This document shows, in pieces, positions 16,526 to 26,200 of a stretch of 64,000 bases of DNA (position 1 is the first letter of the stretch; each line of letters starts with the position of its first letter). The position numbers and the translations under genes were made by a program. Source of the DNA: JBJHCA01 sp050485785 (GTDB taxonomy: Bacteria; Bacteroidota; Bacteroidia; Chitinophagales; Saprospiraceae); NCBI GenBank assembly GCA_050485785.1, contig JBJHCA010000002.1, positions 1 to 64,000 on the forward strand, in the 5' to 3' direction. The notes under the pieces are model-generated. The model worked only from the letters and a program-made list of their open reading frames with translations, did no database searches and was not told the origin of the DNA.

Positions 16526-17383
16526 ATGCTTTTTGCCGCCAGGCTGTCTGCCATTATCCTGATTACCACCATTTTATCAGCATGCAGTGAAGGTCCCGAT
16601 GTACCTTCCTATATAAAAGTACAGCATTTTGACTTTACCGTCACCAACGCTGCTCAAGGCAGTGCATCTAACCGCATTACGGATGTATGGGTGTATACGC
16701 AGTCTGATTTGGTTGGAGGATATGAGTTGCCTGCTCAGTTTCCGATACTTGAAGATGGGGAAACCGTTTTATATCTGGCAGCAGGCATATTACAAAATGG
16801 TATGCAATCAACCCGGGCCACTTATCCCTTTTACACCTGGGATACAATGGTGGTTGACCTGCACGCGGGACATGTAATTACACTGGAACCCAAAGCCACT
16901 TACCGTCACAACGTTCAGTTCAGGTTTGTTGAAGACTTTGAGGGCAATCACATTTTCAGTGAGGATCTGGATGTCAACCCCGATACCAGGATACTGATCA
17001 CCACAGATGATGTATATGAAGGCAACAGATCAGGCATGGTACACTTGACGCAGGAAAACGACAATATTTACTTTGAAGCCGGATCGGTCATCAAGTTTAA
17101 TGATCTGCCCATCAATACCACACCTGTATATCTGGAGCTGAATTACAAAAACGACGTTGAACTAAGGGTTGGGTTTATCCATTATGAGGACATCATTGTA
17201 ACCAGAATGTTTAAAGTAACTCTGCTTCCCCGCAGTGAGTGGAACAAGGTTTACATCAGTCTTGAAGATGAGCTGACGGCTTTGGGTCCGGGTCAGGTGC
17301 AAATTGCCTTTGCAGCTCTTTTGCCCGACACGGTATCCGAAGGCAGAATATGGCTGGACAATATTAAGTTGCTTCACTGGTAG
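16526..17383 (+). CDS. Putative lipoprotein of unknown function
   Basis: A 285-residue protein with a lipoprotein signal peptide: a hydrophobic stretch followed by the lipobox LSAC, so Cys20 would be lipidated. The mature part looks all-beta. Residues from about 35 (FDFTVTNAAQGSASNRITDV) resemble a small sandwich, and the C-terminal half (VHLTQENDNIYFEAGSVIKF to GRIWLDNIKLLHW) resembles a carbohydrate-binding-type jelly roll. I do not recognise a family. It sits 6 bp after the oxidoreductase and 8 bp before the sugar transferase, so a role in surface polysaccharide assembly is possible. Confidence 0.6.
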   Translation: MLFAARLSAIILITTILSACSEGPDVPSYIKVQHFDFTVTNAAQGSASNRITDVWVYTQSDLVGGYELPAQFPILEDGETVLYLAAGILQNGMQSTRATYPFYTWDTMVVDLHAGHVITLEPKATYRHNVQFRFVEDFEGNHIFSEDLDVNPDTRILITTDDVYEGNRSGMVHLTQENDNIYFEAGSVIKFNDLPINTTPVYLELNYKNDVELRVGFIHYEDIIVTRMFKVTLLPRSEWNKVYISLEDELTALGPGQVQIAFAALLPDTVSEGRIWLDNIKLLHW

Positions 17384-17391
17384 GAAAGTGT

Positions 17392-18807
17392 ATGAAGCCG
17401 CATAAAAAGAGGGGTTATAACACATTTTTGCTGCTCGATTACATCACGGCAGTAATAGCCTGGGCGGTTTTCTTTTTTTACCGCAAGCTGGTCATAGAAC
17501 AGGTTGAGTTTGGCACTTTCTTTTTTACGGACGAGGCATTCATCAAAGGCATCATACTGATCCCGCTGGGCTGGATGCTGCTGCATATCATGGCCGACAC
17601 TTACGGGGACATTTACAAGACTTCGCGTTTATCAACCCTGGTTAAAACACTGCTGGTATCGATTCTGGGCGCTATTGTTTTGTTTTTCGCCTTGATACTG
17701 GACGACATTATACTCCACTACACATCCTATTATCATTCCTTCGTAGCATTGTTCGGTATTCATTTTCTGCTGTTCAGTACGGTGCGAATGATATTCCTTA
17801 CCCGGGCCTCACGCAGGCTAAAAAGCGGTAAGGTGAAGTTTAACACCTTGTTGATTGGAAGCAACCAAAATGCACTTGACCTTTACGAGGACATTACACA
17901 GCGGGAAAAGTCATTGGGTTACCATTTCACAGGTTACATTCAGGTAAACGGCAATTACGGCAATGGAATCACAGGCACTCTGGACAAGCTGGGAGGAGTT
18001 GAAGATATTGGAAGTCTTATAGAGGAGTACCGAATTGAGGAAGTTATTATTGCTATTGAAACCTCAGAACACAATCGTTTACAGGAAATACTGAACATTC
18101 TGTACGATTACCCCGTGGTCATCAAGATCATCCCCGACATGTACGATATTTTGCTTGGAAGTGTAAAAATGAATCACGTTTACGGTGCGGTTCTGATTGA
18201 GGTTTATCAGCAATTGATGCCAACCTGGCAACAAATCATCAAGCGCTTTATCGATGTTGCCATTTCCCTGATACTTCTTGTCCTGCTTTCTCCCCTGATG
18301 CTGTATATCATGATCCGGGTCAAACTATCATCCCGCGGGCCCATATTCTACACGCAGGAAAGAGTCGGCAAAAACGGGACAACCTTCCGCATCATCAAAT
18401 TCAGATCGATGTACCGGGATGCAGAGACAAACGGGCCTCAGTTGTCATCAGACCACGATGACCGCTGTACACCCTGGGGAAAAACCATGCGTAAATGGCG
18501 GCTTGACGAGTTGCCGCAATTCTGGAACGTCATCCGCGGGGACATGTCCCTGGTAGGTCCCCGGCCCGAGCGCCAGTATTACATAGAAAAAATAGTACAA
18601 CGTGCACCGCATTACAAGCACTTGTTAAAAACCCGGCCCGGCATTACCAGCTGGGGGCAGGTTAAATACGGCTATGCCAGCAATGTGGAGGAAATGCTCC
18701 AAAGGCTCAAATTCGACATTCTGTACATTGAAAATATGAGCCTGGCTTTGGATTTTAAAATCCTGTTTTACACGGCACTGGTCCTGTTGCAAGGGAAGGG
18801 AAAATAG
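17392..18807 (+). CDS. Exopolysaccharide polyprenyl glycosylphosphotransferase
   Basis: A 471-residue membrane enzyme that starts a repeat unit by moving a sugar-1-phosphate from a nucleotide sugar to undecaprenyl phosphate. Several N-terminal transmembrane segments (residues about 12-135) precede a CoA-binding-like domain (LLIGSNQNALDLYEDITQRE). A final membrane segment leads into the catalytic bacterial sugar transferase domain (IIKRFIDVAISLILLVLL, FYTQERVGKNGTTFRIIKFR, RKWRLDELPQFWNVIRGDMS, LVGPRPERQYYI, RPGITSWGQV). This is the WbaP/CpsE-type layout at normal length. The sugar is not predictable from sequence. It is the last gene of the three-gene operon. Confidence 0.93.
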   Translation: MKPHKKRGYNTFLLLDYITAVIAWAVFFFYRKLVIEQVEFGTFFFTDEAFIKGIILIPLGWMLLHIMADTYGDIYKTSRLSTLVKTLLVSILGAIVLFFALILDDIILHYTSYYHSFVALFGIHFLLFSTVRMIFLTRASRRLKSGKVKFNTLLIGSNQNALDLYEDITQREKSLGYHFTGYIQVNGNYGNGITGTLDKLGGVEDIGSLIEEYRIEEVIIAIETSEHNRLQEILNILYDYPVVIKIIPDMYDILLGSVKMNHVYGAVLIEVYQQLMPTWQQIIKRFIDVAISLILLVLLSPLMLYIMIRVKLSSRGPIFYTQERVGKNGTTFRIIKFRSMYRDAETNGPQLSSDHDDRCTPWGKTMRKWRLDELPQFWNVIRGDMSLVGPRPERQYYIEKIVQRAPHYKHLLKTRPGITSWGQVKYGYASNVEEMLQRLKFDILYIENMSLALDFKILFYTALVLLQGKGK

Positions 18808-18904
18808 CTTCGCTCACTAAGCCTTCAGAAAGAGTGTATCTTCTTCACCATTGGATTAATTTCTGCTTTTGAGCGAAGTTGAGACGGATAAGTATTTTTT
18901 TTTG
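18808..18904 (+). terminator. Possible structured terminator after the sugar transferase
   Basis: A 9-bp inverted repeat, CTTCGCTCA (18808-18816) and TGAGCGAAG (18870-18878), encloses a second one, CAGAAA (18826-18831) and TTTCTG (18860-18865). A run of nine T follows at 18895-18903. The loops are large, so this is a weak candidate. The remaining 170 bp up to the next gene show nothing further. Confidence 0.3.
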
Positions 18905-19073
18905 TGACTCTTTGTTGGGTGGCTCCACCACCGGTATAGTTTCAGCTTTCCGGCCAATTTACATTAACATTACCGATGTGGCAGCACTTGCCTTTAACTT
19001 GATCTATATCATATATTCAGCTCGCCGTGGTCATGGCAAAATGAATTGACAGTCACTAACTTGGGGAGAAAAA

Positions 19074-19568
19074 ATGGATGCTACTCATTTACATCTGGTG
19101 ATTACACATTTGCCGGTATATGGTACCATTTTCGGTATACTGGTGCTGGCCTATGCATTATGGACAAAAAGCAGGCATACTGCTTTGGCATCGTACTTCA
19201 TTTTTCTGGCTTCGTGTGCAGGTGCGTTTGCAGCGTATTATACCGGTGAAGGTGCTGAACACAGGGTTGAGAAAATAGCCGGGATTTCGAAAGATGCCAT
19301 TGAACGTCATGAGCATTTTGCCATCTACCCTTTAATCTCTTTTATTGTTTTGGCTGTATTGTCATTGACCGGAATCATACTTTTACGTAGGCAAACATCC
19401 AAACCGGGGTTGTTTAACTATGTAATTGTATTGGCTGCTCTGATCAGTTTTGGTCTTGTATCACGCACTGCGGCACTGGGTGGAGAGATCCGTCATACGG
19501 AAATTAAAGAACAGCCGATACAGCCTTCTACTCCGGCTAAAAAAACTAGAAAATCCGACGACGACTAA
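19074..19568 (+). CDS. DUF2231-like integral membrane protein
   Basis: A 164-residue protein with four hydrophobic segments. The N-terminal motif HLHLVITHLPVYGTIFG, the central GEGAEHRVEKIAGISKDAIERHEHF and the final GGEIRHTE give a pattern of conserved His and Glu residues typical of DUF2231-type proteins found widely in Bacteroidota, sometimes near redox or cytochrome genes. The His/Glu set could bind haem or metal, but the function is unknown. The C-terminus is a charged, Lys-rich cytoplasmic-type tail. It stands alone, 266 bp after the polysaccharide operon and convergent with the M14 peptidase genes. Confidence 0.65.
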   Translation: MDATHLHLVITHLPVYGTIFGILVLAYALWTKSRHTALASYFIFLASCAGAFAAYYTGEGAEHRVEKIAGISKDAIERHEHFAIYPLISFIVLAVLSLTGIILLRRQTSKPGLFNYVIVLAALISFGLVSRTAALGGEIRHTEIKEQPIQPSTPAKKTRKSDDD

Positions 19569-19595
19569 ACCATGGATTGAACACAGGTGTACCGA

Positions 19596-21350
19596 TCAGG
19601 GCATAACCCTTAGTTCGTGCAATCCCCCTTTCTGAGAATTGACGCTGATTCTGGCATTCTGCAGGTTGCCACGAACAATCCAACGCACCGATACAGTGCC
19701 CATACCGGGTATATTGGGCACCAGTAAATGCTCAGGTTCAAACACTTGTTCAGTGCCCAGCCCAAAGTCCTTATTCTCCAGTATCATTCCACTCACCACC
19801 TGTACTCCTTCGAGACTTATCAAGTTGGGCGGATTGATCCTGTTTTTAACATCGTGGCTGGAGTGAGTAGGTATCATGCGTGTATTGGCTACGGTAACAG
19901 TTATCTGATACAGGCCATCGGGTAAACTATTCACTTCAGGCTGCCTGATTTCCAGTTTCGGGGTATGAAAGGCATGGAACAAGGTAAAGGCCATATTGCG
20001 ATGTGCTTCTTCCTCCAGAAGAAAGCCTGGCGTATTGCGGAAATAGTTCTTCTTGGGTCCACCAATCTCAATGGGGCCAAACTGAGGGTGGTCAAATGGT
20101 TCCCAGGGCACGTAGGCATCGCCAAACAACAAGAGTTTATCGAACTCATAAAATTGCTCGTCCATCCAGGGGCTTGTGCGCTCAGTATTGTGAAACAGAA
20201 GGTATGAGGTCATTAACTCATTGACAAAAGTGAACACCCCACGTGCGCCGTGAAAAAAATCGACATCGCCGCCAAACACGGTATACAGGTCCTTATAGGC
20301 AGTAAGATATCTGTATCCGGGAATCAGTTTTTCTCCGGTTTGTCCAATTAAATCATATACGGCGATATCGTTGCGATCGTAGCTTGACAAGTCTTCTTCT
20401 GCTCCCGGGCCACGAAGAAACATACCTCCGTAATTATGGTAGCTTTGGGCCCCGGCTATATTAGGCCGTTTCATGACAAAATCGGCTACGGCCTGGTTTT
20501 CGGGTGTGCTTAATGGATACTTATACGCCCCGCGCTGTACATAATCCGGTTGCCAGCCCCAGGCCCAATCGCGATTGGGATCGTAATAACCCACGCCGTC
20601 TTCATTAACACGGCCATCGCCATCGCGGTCAATGCCTTCAAATCCCAGCATTTCATACTGCCCGGGTTCCCCGGGTTTTGCCGGGATCATGCGGTTGGGG
20701 TGATTAGGATCAATAATCCACCTCCCATCGGGGTTTTTACGGCGCATCATGGTAATGTGTCCATCGCCGTTCAGATCATCAAATCCGTCTTCGTTCACTT
20801 CCCAGTCACCGTCTGTATCAACTGGAATAAGGCCGGTTCGCGGTGTACTCATGTTGGTAGGTTCCTTGAAAAAAAACTCGCGCCCATCGGGATTAATAGT
20901 GGGCAGGATATAGAAAGTTTTCTCCTTCAGCATTTCCGTGATGTAATCAACCTTGCCAAAGTTCTCGGCCAGGTACCATGCAGTGTACATGCTTATCTCG
21001 GTTCCCTGCAATTCATTGGCATGCAGGTTGGCCTGGATGTAGAATGCCGGCTTGTGCAGATGGTCCCCTGTTGAAAAATCTGTCAGTGTCAGTGCCGGAA
21101 TATCATTGCCGAGATATGACTGACCTATAATTTCAAATCTGACCAATTCAGGATGAGCGGATGCCATACGGCTGCAGTAATCCAGAATTTCTCCGAGGTC
21201 GTAATACCTGTTCCAGCTCATGACCACTTTAGGGTTGTGCGGAGTTCCCACTGCACGGCGGGCTGTATGTTCAAGCTGAGCCAGGGCAGGTTTGATATCT
21301 GAAACAAGGGCAATCAGAATGAGGAATACTGATGTGAATACCATTCGCAT
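19596..21350 (-). CDS. M14 family zinc carboxypeptidase, secreted, intact active site
   Basis: A 584-residue exported metallopeptidase. A signal peptide (1 to about 24, ending PALAQ) precedes the carboxypeptidase domain. Zinc ligands fit His110 and Glu113 in NLHANELQGTE and His305 in SYHNYGG. The substrate-binding Asn-Arg pair is in DPNRDWAWGW (259-260), and the catalytic Glu is Glu378 in FVNELMTS. An insert carries two Asp-rich, calcium-loop-like runs (DTDGDWEVNEDGFDDLNGDG and DRDGDGRVNEDG). The last 130 residues or so look like a beta-sandwich domain. It trims C-terminal residues or cell-wall peptides; the substrate is unknown. It lies 6 bp after its degenerate paralogue. Confidence 0.88.
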   Translation of the reverse strand: MRMVFTSVFLILIALVSDIKPALAQLEHTARRAVGTPHNPKVVMSWNRYYDLGEILDYCSRMASAHPELVRFEIIGQSYLGNDIPALTLTDFSTGDHLHKPAFYIQANLHANELQGTEISMYTAWYLAENFGKVDYITEMLKEKTFYILPTINPDGREFFFKEPTNMSTPRTGLIPVDTDGDWEVNEDGFDDLNGDGHITMMRRKNPDGRWIIDPNHPNRMIPAKPGEPGQYEMLGFEGIDRDGDGRVNEDGVGYYDPNRDWAWGWQPDYVQRGAYKYPLSTPENQAVADFVMKRPNIAGAQSYHNYGGMFLRGPGAEEDLSSYDRNDIAVYDLIGQTGEKLIPGYRYLTAYKDLYTVFGGDVDFFHGARGVFTFVNELMTSYLLFHNTERTSPWMDEQFYEFDKLLLFGDAYVPWEPFDHPQFGPIEIGGPKKNYFRNTPGFLLEEEAHRNMAFTLFHAFHTPKLEIRQPEVNSLPDGLYQITVTVANTRMIPTHSSHDVKNRINPPNLISLEGVQVVSGMILENKDFGLGTEQVFEPEHLLVPNIPGMGTVSVRWIVRGNLQNARISVNSQKGGLHELRVMP

Positions 21351-21356
21351 AGCCGA

Positions 21357-23018
21357 TCAATTTAAGTGGAGGGTAACAGAAGAAATTCCAATCATTGGGC
21401 TGGCAGCTTCCAGAATAATCTGGCCCTGCCCGCGTACCAGCCAGCTAAAGTCAATGGCTTCACCGGGCTGCAATGCACCGTGAAATGTGCGGTCAATTCC
21501 CAGCAACATCTCCTGCCCTTCTGCCAGCAATACTCTGTTCCGGATTTGCCTTACCCACCGCGTCCGGTCACCGAGCTGGGTATGCGTTGGCAGATACCCG
21601 GTATTCACTACCCTGCCGGTTATCCGATACACCTGATTTTCCAGTTTTTCCGTCCTGACGGCCTGAAACTCCAGTTTGGGCCAATAGGAAGACAAGTTTA
21701 CGAGGAAGGCCAGATGTTCCTGTACGGGCAATTCAAGGTATTCTGCCGGTGGGTTATACCGCACCCAGGGTTTGAACCCTCCAACTTCAGCCCTCATACC
21801 GGGAAAGTCGGGATGTTCTATGGGAGTCCAGTCAACAAAATAATCGTGGATCCCTACACTTTCAGCCCAGGCGATATACCTGTGGTCATAATTATCCTCA
21901 CTTTCCCGGCTTTTTCTGTTTCCGGTTTTTTCGGTCTGCTCAGCAGTGGTATCCTGTATTGTGGTAGTTTCAGGTGCAACCCAGCCGGGTGTGGCGAAGC
22001 TGAAACGCCCATAGTGAAAATAGGCCCAATTGGTGAATGATCCGCCTGTAGGGGGCATTTGCGGTGCATTCTTCATAGATGTAACCGCCCCATACAGGCT
22101 GCTCATGATGTCTGCAACTCCAGCATCCTTTTCCAGTGGCCCGGATATAATTCGCTGTCTGACTTTGGCCGCGTCAAACTTTACCGGATGATTCAGGGTA
22201 TTCTCCATGCCCAGGGTAAATACGGCATAGATATTCCATTTGTCGAAGAGGAAATCGGCCAGAGCTCTGGATTCGGGCTCAGACATGGCAAAATGCCCTG
22301 TTCCCGGTGCGAAGGCCTCATAACCAAAGGCAAAGTTTCTATTGATCTCTACGCCACCGGGGCCATCTTCATTAAATTGTCCATCTTTATCATTATCGAT
22401 GCCTTCGGATATCAGGCGATATATTTCCGTACCCGGTTTTCTTTGACTGAGGGGAACCATAAGCCTGGGGTCTTTTTCATCTACAGTCATATTTCCGGTG
22501 GGGTCAGCAACTCTCACCAAAGTAATCAAACCGTCGTCATTCAGGTCTTCAAAAGGATCTTCACTTACACGGCCATCGCGGTCGATATCCATTTCGCGGG
22601 CATTACCTCTGCGTTCAAATGCCGGTGAGCCATGAATCTGCCGGTAAGCATCGGGATTAACCAGCGGGATAATGTAAAATGCCATATTGTGGAGCAATGC
22701 CTTTACCGAGTCAGGGCCATTGAGCAACTGATCAGCCATCATCAGAGCCATGGCGGTACCGGCAGGATGGGTACCATCAAGGCCTGCCACCATTGCTATG
22801 CCCGGGATAAACTCATCGCTTTGATTACCGAGTGTGAGCAACCACAATGGCTCATTGCCATAGCTATGGCCTATAGTTTCCAGTGAGACCTGCTGAGGAT
22901 GGCTATTGGCAAGTTCCTGAAGTTGAAGGCCGATTTGCTCAGGGGTGAGATAAACATGCTGTGCATGCGATAACCACGAGCCGAGTAAAAAGCCCAGGAG
23001 GGGAAAGAGTTTATTCAT
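21357..23018 (-). CDS. M14 carboxypeptidase-like protein with degenerate active site
   Basis: A 553-residue paralogue of the downstream M14 peptidase, with a signal peptide (1-20, ending SHAQ), the same Asp-rich insert (DIDRDGRVSEDPFEDLNDDG, GIDNDKDGQFNEDG) and the same C-terminal sandwich. The HxxE zinc motif reads D81-G-T-H84 (GLDGTHPAGT). The segment that should hold the third ligand reads FTLGMENT, with no His. The region of the catalytic Glu reads FATPGWV. Only the Asn-Arg substrate motif (EINRNFAFG) is kept. It is therefore probably a non-catalytic binding partner or chaperone of its neighbour, or a protein with altered chemistry. Confidence 0.82.
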   Translation of the reverse strand: MNKLFPLLGFLLGSWLSHAQHVYLTPEQIGLQLQELANSHPQQVSLETIGHSYGNEPLWLLTLGNQSDEFIPGIAMVAGLDGTHPAGTAMALMMADQLLNGPDSVKALLHNMAFYIIPLVNPDAYRQIHGSPAFERRGNAREMDIDRDGRVSEDPFEDLNDDGLITLVRVADPTGNMTVDEKDPRLMVPLSQRKPGTEIYRLISEGIDNDKDGQFNEDGPGGVEINRNFAFGYEAFAPGTGHFAMSEPESRALADFLFDKWNIYAVFTLGMENTLNHPVKFDAAKVRQRIISGPLEKDAGVADIMSSLYGAVTSMKNAPQMPPTGGSFTNWAYFHYGRFSFATPGWVAPETTTIQDTTAEQTEKTGNRKSRESEDNYDHRYIAWAESVGIHDYFVDWTPIEHPDFPGMRAEVGGFKPWVRYNPPAEYLELPVQEHLAFLVNLSSYWPKLEFQAVRTEKLENQVYRITGRVVNTGYLPTHTQLGDRTRWVRQIRNRVLLAEGQEMLLGIDRTFHGALQPGEAIDFSWLVRGQGQIILEAASPMIGISSVTLHLN

Positions 23019-23037
23019 AAAATCAGGTTGTAACCGC

Positions 23038-23045
23038 CAAAGCTA
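23038..23045 (-). promoter_or_regulatory. Putative -7 box of the M14 pair
   Basis: TAGCTTTG on the minus strand matches TAnnTTTG and lies 19 nt before the ATG at 23018. It is placed to start a transcript covering both M14 genes. No -33 element is evident. Confidence 0.45.
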
Positions 23046-23106
23046 GCAAAACTTTGAAATTTAGCGATCATGGATGATCGGGTTACTGTAGCACGGAGTG
23101 CTACCC

Positions 23107-23129
23107 ACAAAAAGATATCCCAAATAAAA
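23107..23129. repeat. 23-nt repeat shared with 59540-59562
   Basis: An exact 23-nt match (core AGATATCCCAAATAAAA) to 59540-59562, in the same orientation. Here it directly abuts and overlaps the U-tract side of the GG1 terminator. In the other place it lies in the GG4 leader, about 230 bp past the GG5 terminator. It is probably a leftover of the duplications that made the array. Confidence 0.6.
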
Positions 23130-23162
23130 ACGGGTACCGACTTTAAAAAGCCAATACCCGTT
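23121..23162 (-). terminator. Rho-independent terminator of GG1
   Basis: On the minus strand AACGGGTA (23155-23162) pairs with TACCCGTT (23129-23136). An inner stem GGCTTT/AAAGTC (one G-U pair) and a U-rich tail (TTTTTATTT) follow. It starts 52 bp past the GG1 stop. The hairpin is clearly related to the GG2 terminator at 32771-32808. Confidence 0.75.
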
Positions 23163-23213
23163 ATGATTACTGATCACATTTTGTTGTGCGGGACAAGTCA
23201 CCCGGCGAACCGG

Positions 23214-26200
23214 TTACTGTATCCTGACCAGTGTAGTTCTGAATACTGCCTCTCCAGAGCGGATTTCCAGGAAGTATGAACCTGCGGGCAGAGAGGAAAG
23301 CTCAAGTCTGTAAGTACCTGCGGCCGCCTGTTGATCATCGAGCTGGGTCAAGGACAATGTTCGTCCCATAAGGTCGATTACGCGAAATTCGGCATCCGAA
23401 CCGGGAAGCTGATTCCATGTGATGTCGACAAACTGCTCAAACGGGTTGGGATAAACCACCACGTCGGTGAGCGTGATATCGCGGATGTTAACACAGAGTT
23501 CAACTACGATTTCGCCCTGCGCTTCAGCAGAACAGCCATTGGCATCGGTATACGTGTAGATGATGGTGTAAGTGCCGGGATCCAGATCAGTGGGGTCGAA
23601 GGTATTATCCGTAACGCCCGGACCTGACCATTCGCCACCTTCAGGAGAGCCGCCGGTAAGTGTAACAGGGCCATTTTCAATACAAACGGTATCCACCGCC
23701 AATGTGAGGCTAACTTCAGGAAGCGGATTCACCGTAATGGTAATTTCAGCCTCAGAAGAGCATCCGTTTGAAGTACCTACCACGGTAAAGGTTGTGGTTT
23801 CGGTGATAACAAAGGGTTCACCATCTGTAACGCCGTGCGACCACTCATAAGAATCGGCACCGCTTCCGGTAAGGGTAACCATATTGCCAGAGCAAACCTC
23901 AGTGGCAGACGCACCTGCAGTTACATCGGGATATTCATTGACTGTAATGGTAATTTGCTGTTCAGCAGTACAGCCGTCGGCATTGGTAGCTGTAACGGTG
24001 TAAGTAGCGGTTTCGTCGGGAGCAAATGTTACCCCGTTTTCCACGTCATGCGACCATGAGAAGACCAGGTCAGTGCCTGTTGCCGTGAGTGTAACACTGT
24101 CACCTATACAAAGGCTTGTATTGGTGGCAGATACTTCAAACTCAGGCAGGGCCGAAACGGATATATCCACCGTATCGCTGGCCATACAGCCGAAGGCACT
24201 GGTGACAGCCAGGGCATATGTACCCGTTTCTTCCACAAGGATGGACTGATCCAGTGAAAAGTCGATCCCGGAGGCTGTAGTGATGGTCCATAGGTAGTCA
24301 TCATAACCTTCGGGGCCTTCGAGGATCAGAGAGTCGCTTTCACAGATAGTCATATCGCTGCCCAGGTCGACATCGGGTGCCGGTTCCACTACTGCGGTAA
24401 CGGGTACTCTGTCTCCGGTACAACCGGCAGAAATCAACCAATTGTAGTAGTAATAATAGTAACCCGGGCTAAATGTATTGCCTGTTATGGCCATTAAACC
24501 GGGAATTTCATAAGGATACACTGCCCCGCTGCTGTTTCGGATCAGCCCTGTAGTGGAGGTTGATGTGTTACCACCAATCCAGTATTCGCCGGGTTCAAGA
24601 GTCAGGTTAACATTAACCACAACCGGGGAGTTTCCATCACCGGTAACCGAATAGACCTGGTTAAAAATAGTTACATCATTATCATCAGTACGCACTTCAA
24701 GATCAATGAGTCCTGTACCGGATGGAAACATAGTAACCTGTTCAATAGTCATGGTTTGATAAACCTCGAAAATCATGGACTGTGCAGACAGGCTGGTAAA
24801 GCTGGATGCAGCACCAATAGTTGGGTCAAGAGGACCTACATTAAATGATCCCGCCCCGGAAGAAGCTTCAACATAGTATGTAGTAGTACTAGTCAATTCC
24901 GGCGTTACCAGGGTATCACTCTGGCTAATCAGATTGCCTCCCTCCGGAGCATCATACCAGTTAAAATTGGCTTCAGCATCGCTGGAAAAGGCAAACAGCA
25001 TGGTAGATTCACCTGAACAGATTGTATCTCCCAATACTGAAATGTCCGGAGGTACGCAGTCTGTCGTAAACTCTACAGGGCCTACCCAAACGGAAGTTCC
25101 ATCAGCAACACAATCAGCTCTGATATACACATCATAGGATGTATTTTCATCGAGGCCGGTAATGGAATAGGGATTGGTAACACCACTTACTGTTGGAATG
25201 CCTGTAGGCGTAAAACCTGCAGTGTCGTATTCAATATCCCATAGCGTAGCTGTGCCTTGTTCGGTCCAGGAAACTACGGCAGAAAATGGTGTAATGCTGT
25301 CCACTTCAATATTGGCTACCTGGGGACAAACAGCCTGAGTGGTAAAAGTAACCGGATCAACCCAGTAAGGTTCTGTCCATGGGGATGTACCCAATGCACC
25401 ACAATCGGCTCTTACATAAACATCGTAGGATGTCAGCTCATCAAGGCCAGAGATCATATATGGGTTGGTGACACCGGTGACCGTAGGAATTCCAGTTGGT
25501 TCAAACCCGGTGGGGCCATACTCAATATCCCAGGAGGTTGCACTTCCGTTTTCCGTCCAGGCCACCAGGGCAGTAGTGGATGTTATATCAGAAACAACAA
25601 TATCAGAAACTTGCGGACAAAGTGAGAGTTCCCGAACATAAACATCATCAATAGCCCAACCATTAAGACTTGAGCTGGATTCGCCGAATACTCTGAATCT
25701 GATCTGGAACATTTGGCCGGACATACCGGTCAATACCTCATCAGTTTTATTGAATTCTGTATCGACATTACCATAATCCTGATAATTGATTGAATCGATG
25801 GTAATCCAGTTATCGGCTGAAAGCGTCTTGTATTCGACAACCATAAAGTTCGGTGAGCCTGCAGTACTAAATCCATTAAGGAAAAGCACATAATCAAGCA
25901 GGATGTCATTGGTTGCCTCTGTTGCATCAAAAATTGGGCTTAACATTGAAAAAGAATAATTGGAAACAGAAGGCGACCAGTTAAAGAATGCATGCGGCAC
26001 ACCGGTTTGAGATGACGGAGGAGGCCATGAATTGCCAAATTGCCAGTTGCTTTGACCGTCAGGGAAGGTCCAGCAGGGCACAGACACTCCGTCGAAACCT
26101 TCAAAGAATGGAAGGACATAAGCTTCACATGCCGTAGTAAATGTACCCGGGCCACCCCATTCAGAGAATTCAGTACCGCAATCTACGCGGATGTAAACAT

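Noticed and set aside
19596..23018. Asp-rich DxDGD runs in the M14 proteins as true EF-hand domains
   Set aside because: No flanking helix pair is evident; more likely calcium-binding loops in an insert of the peptidase domain.
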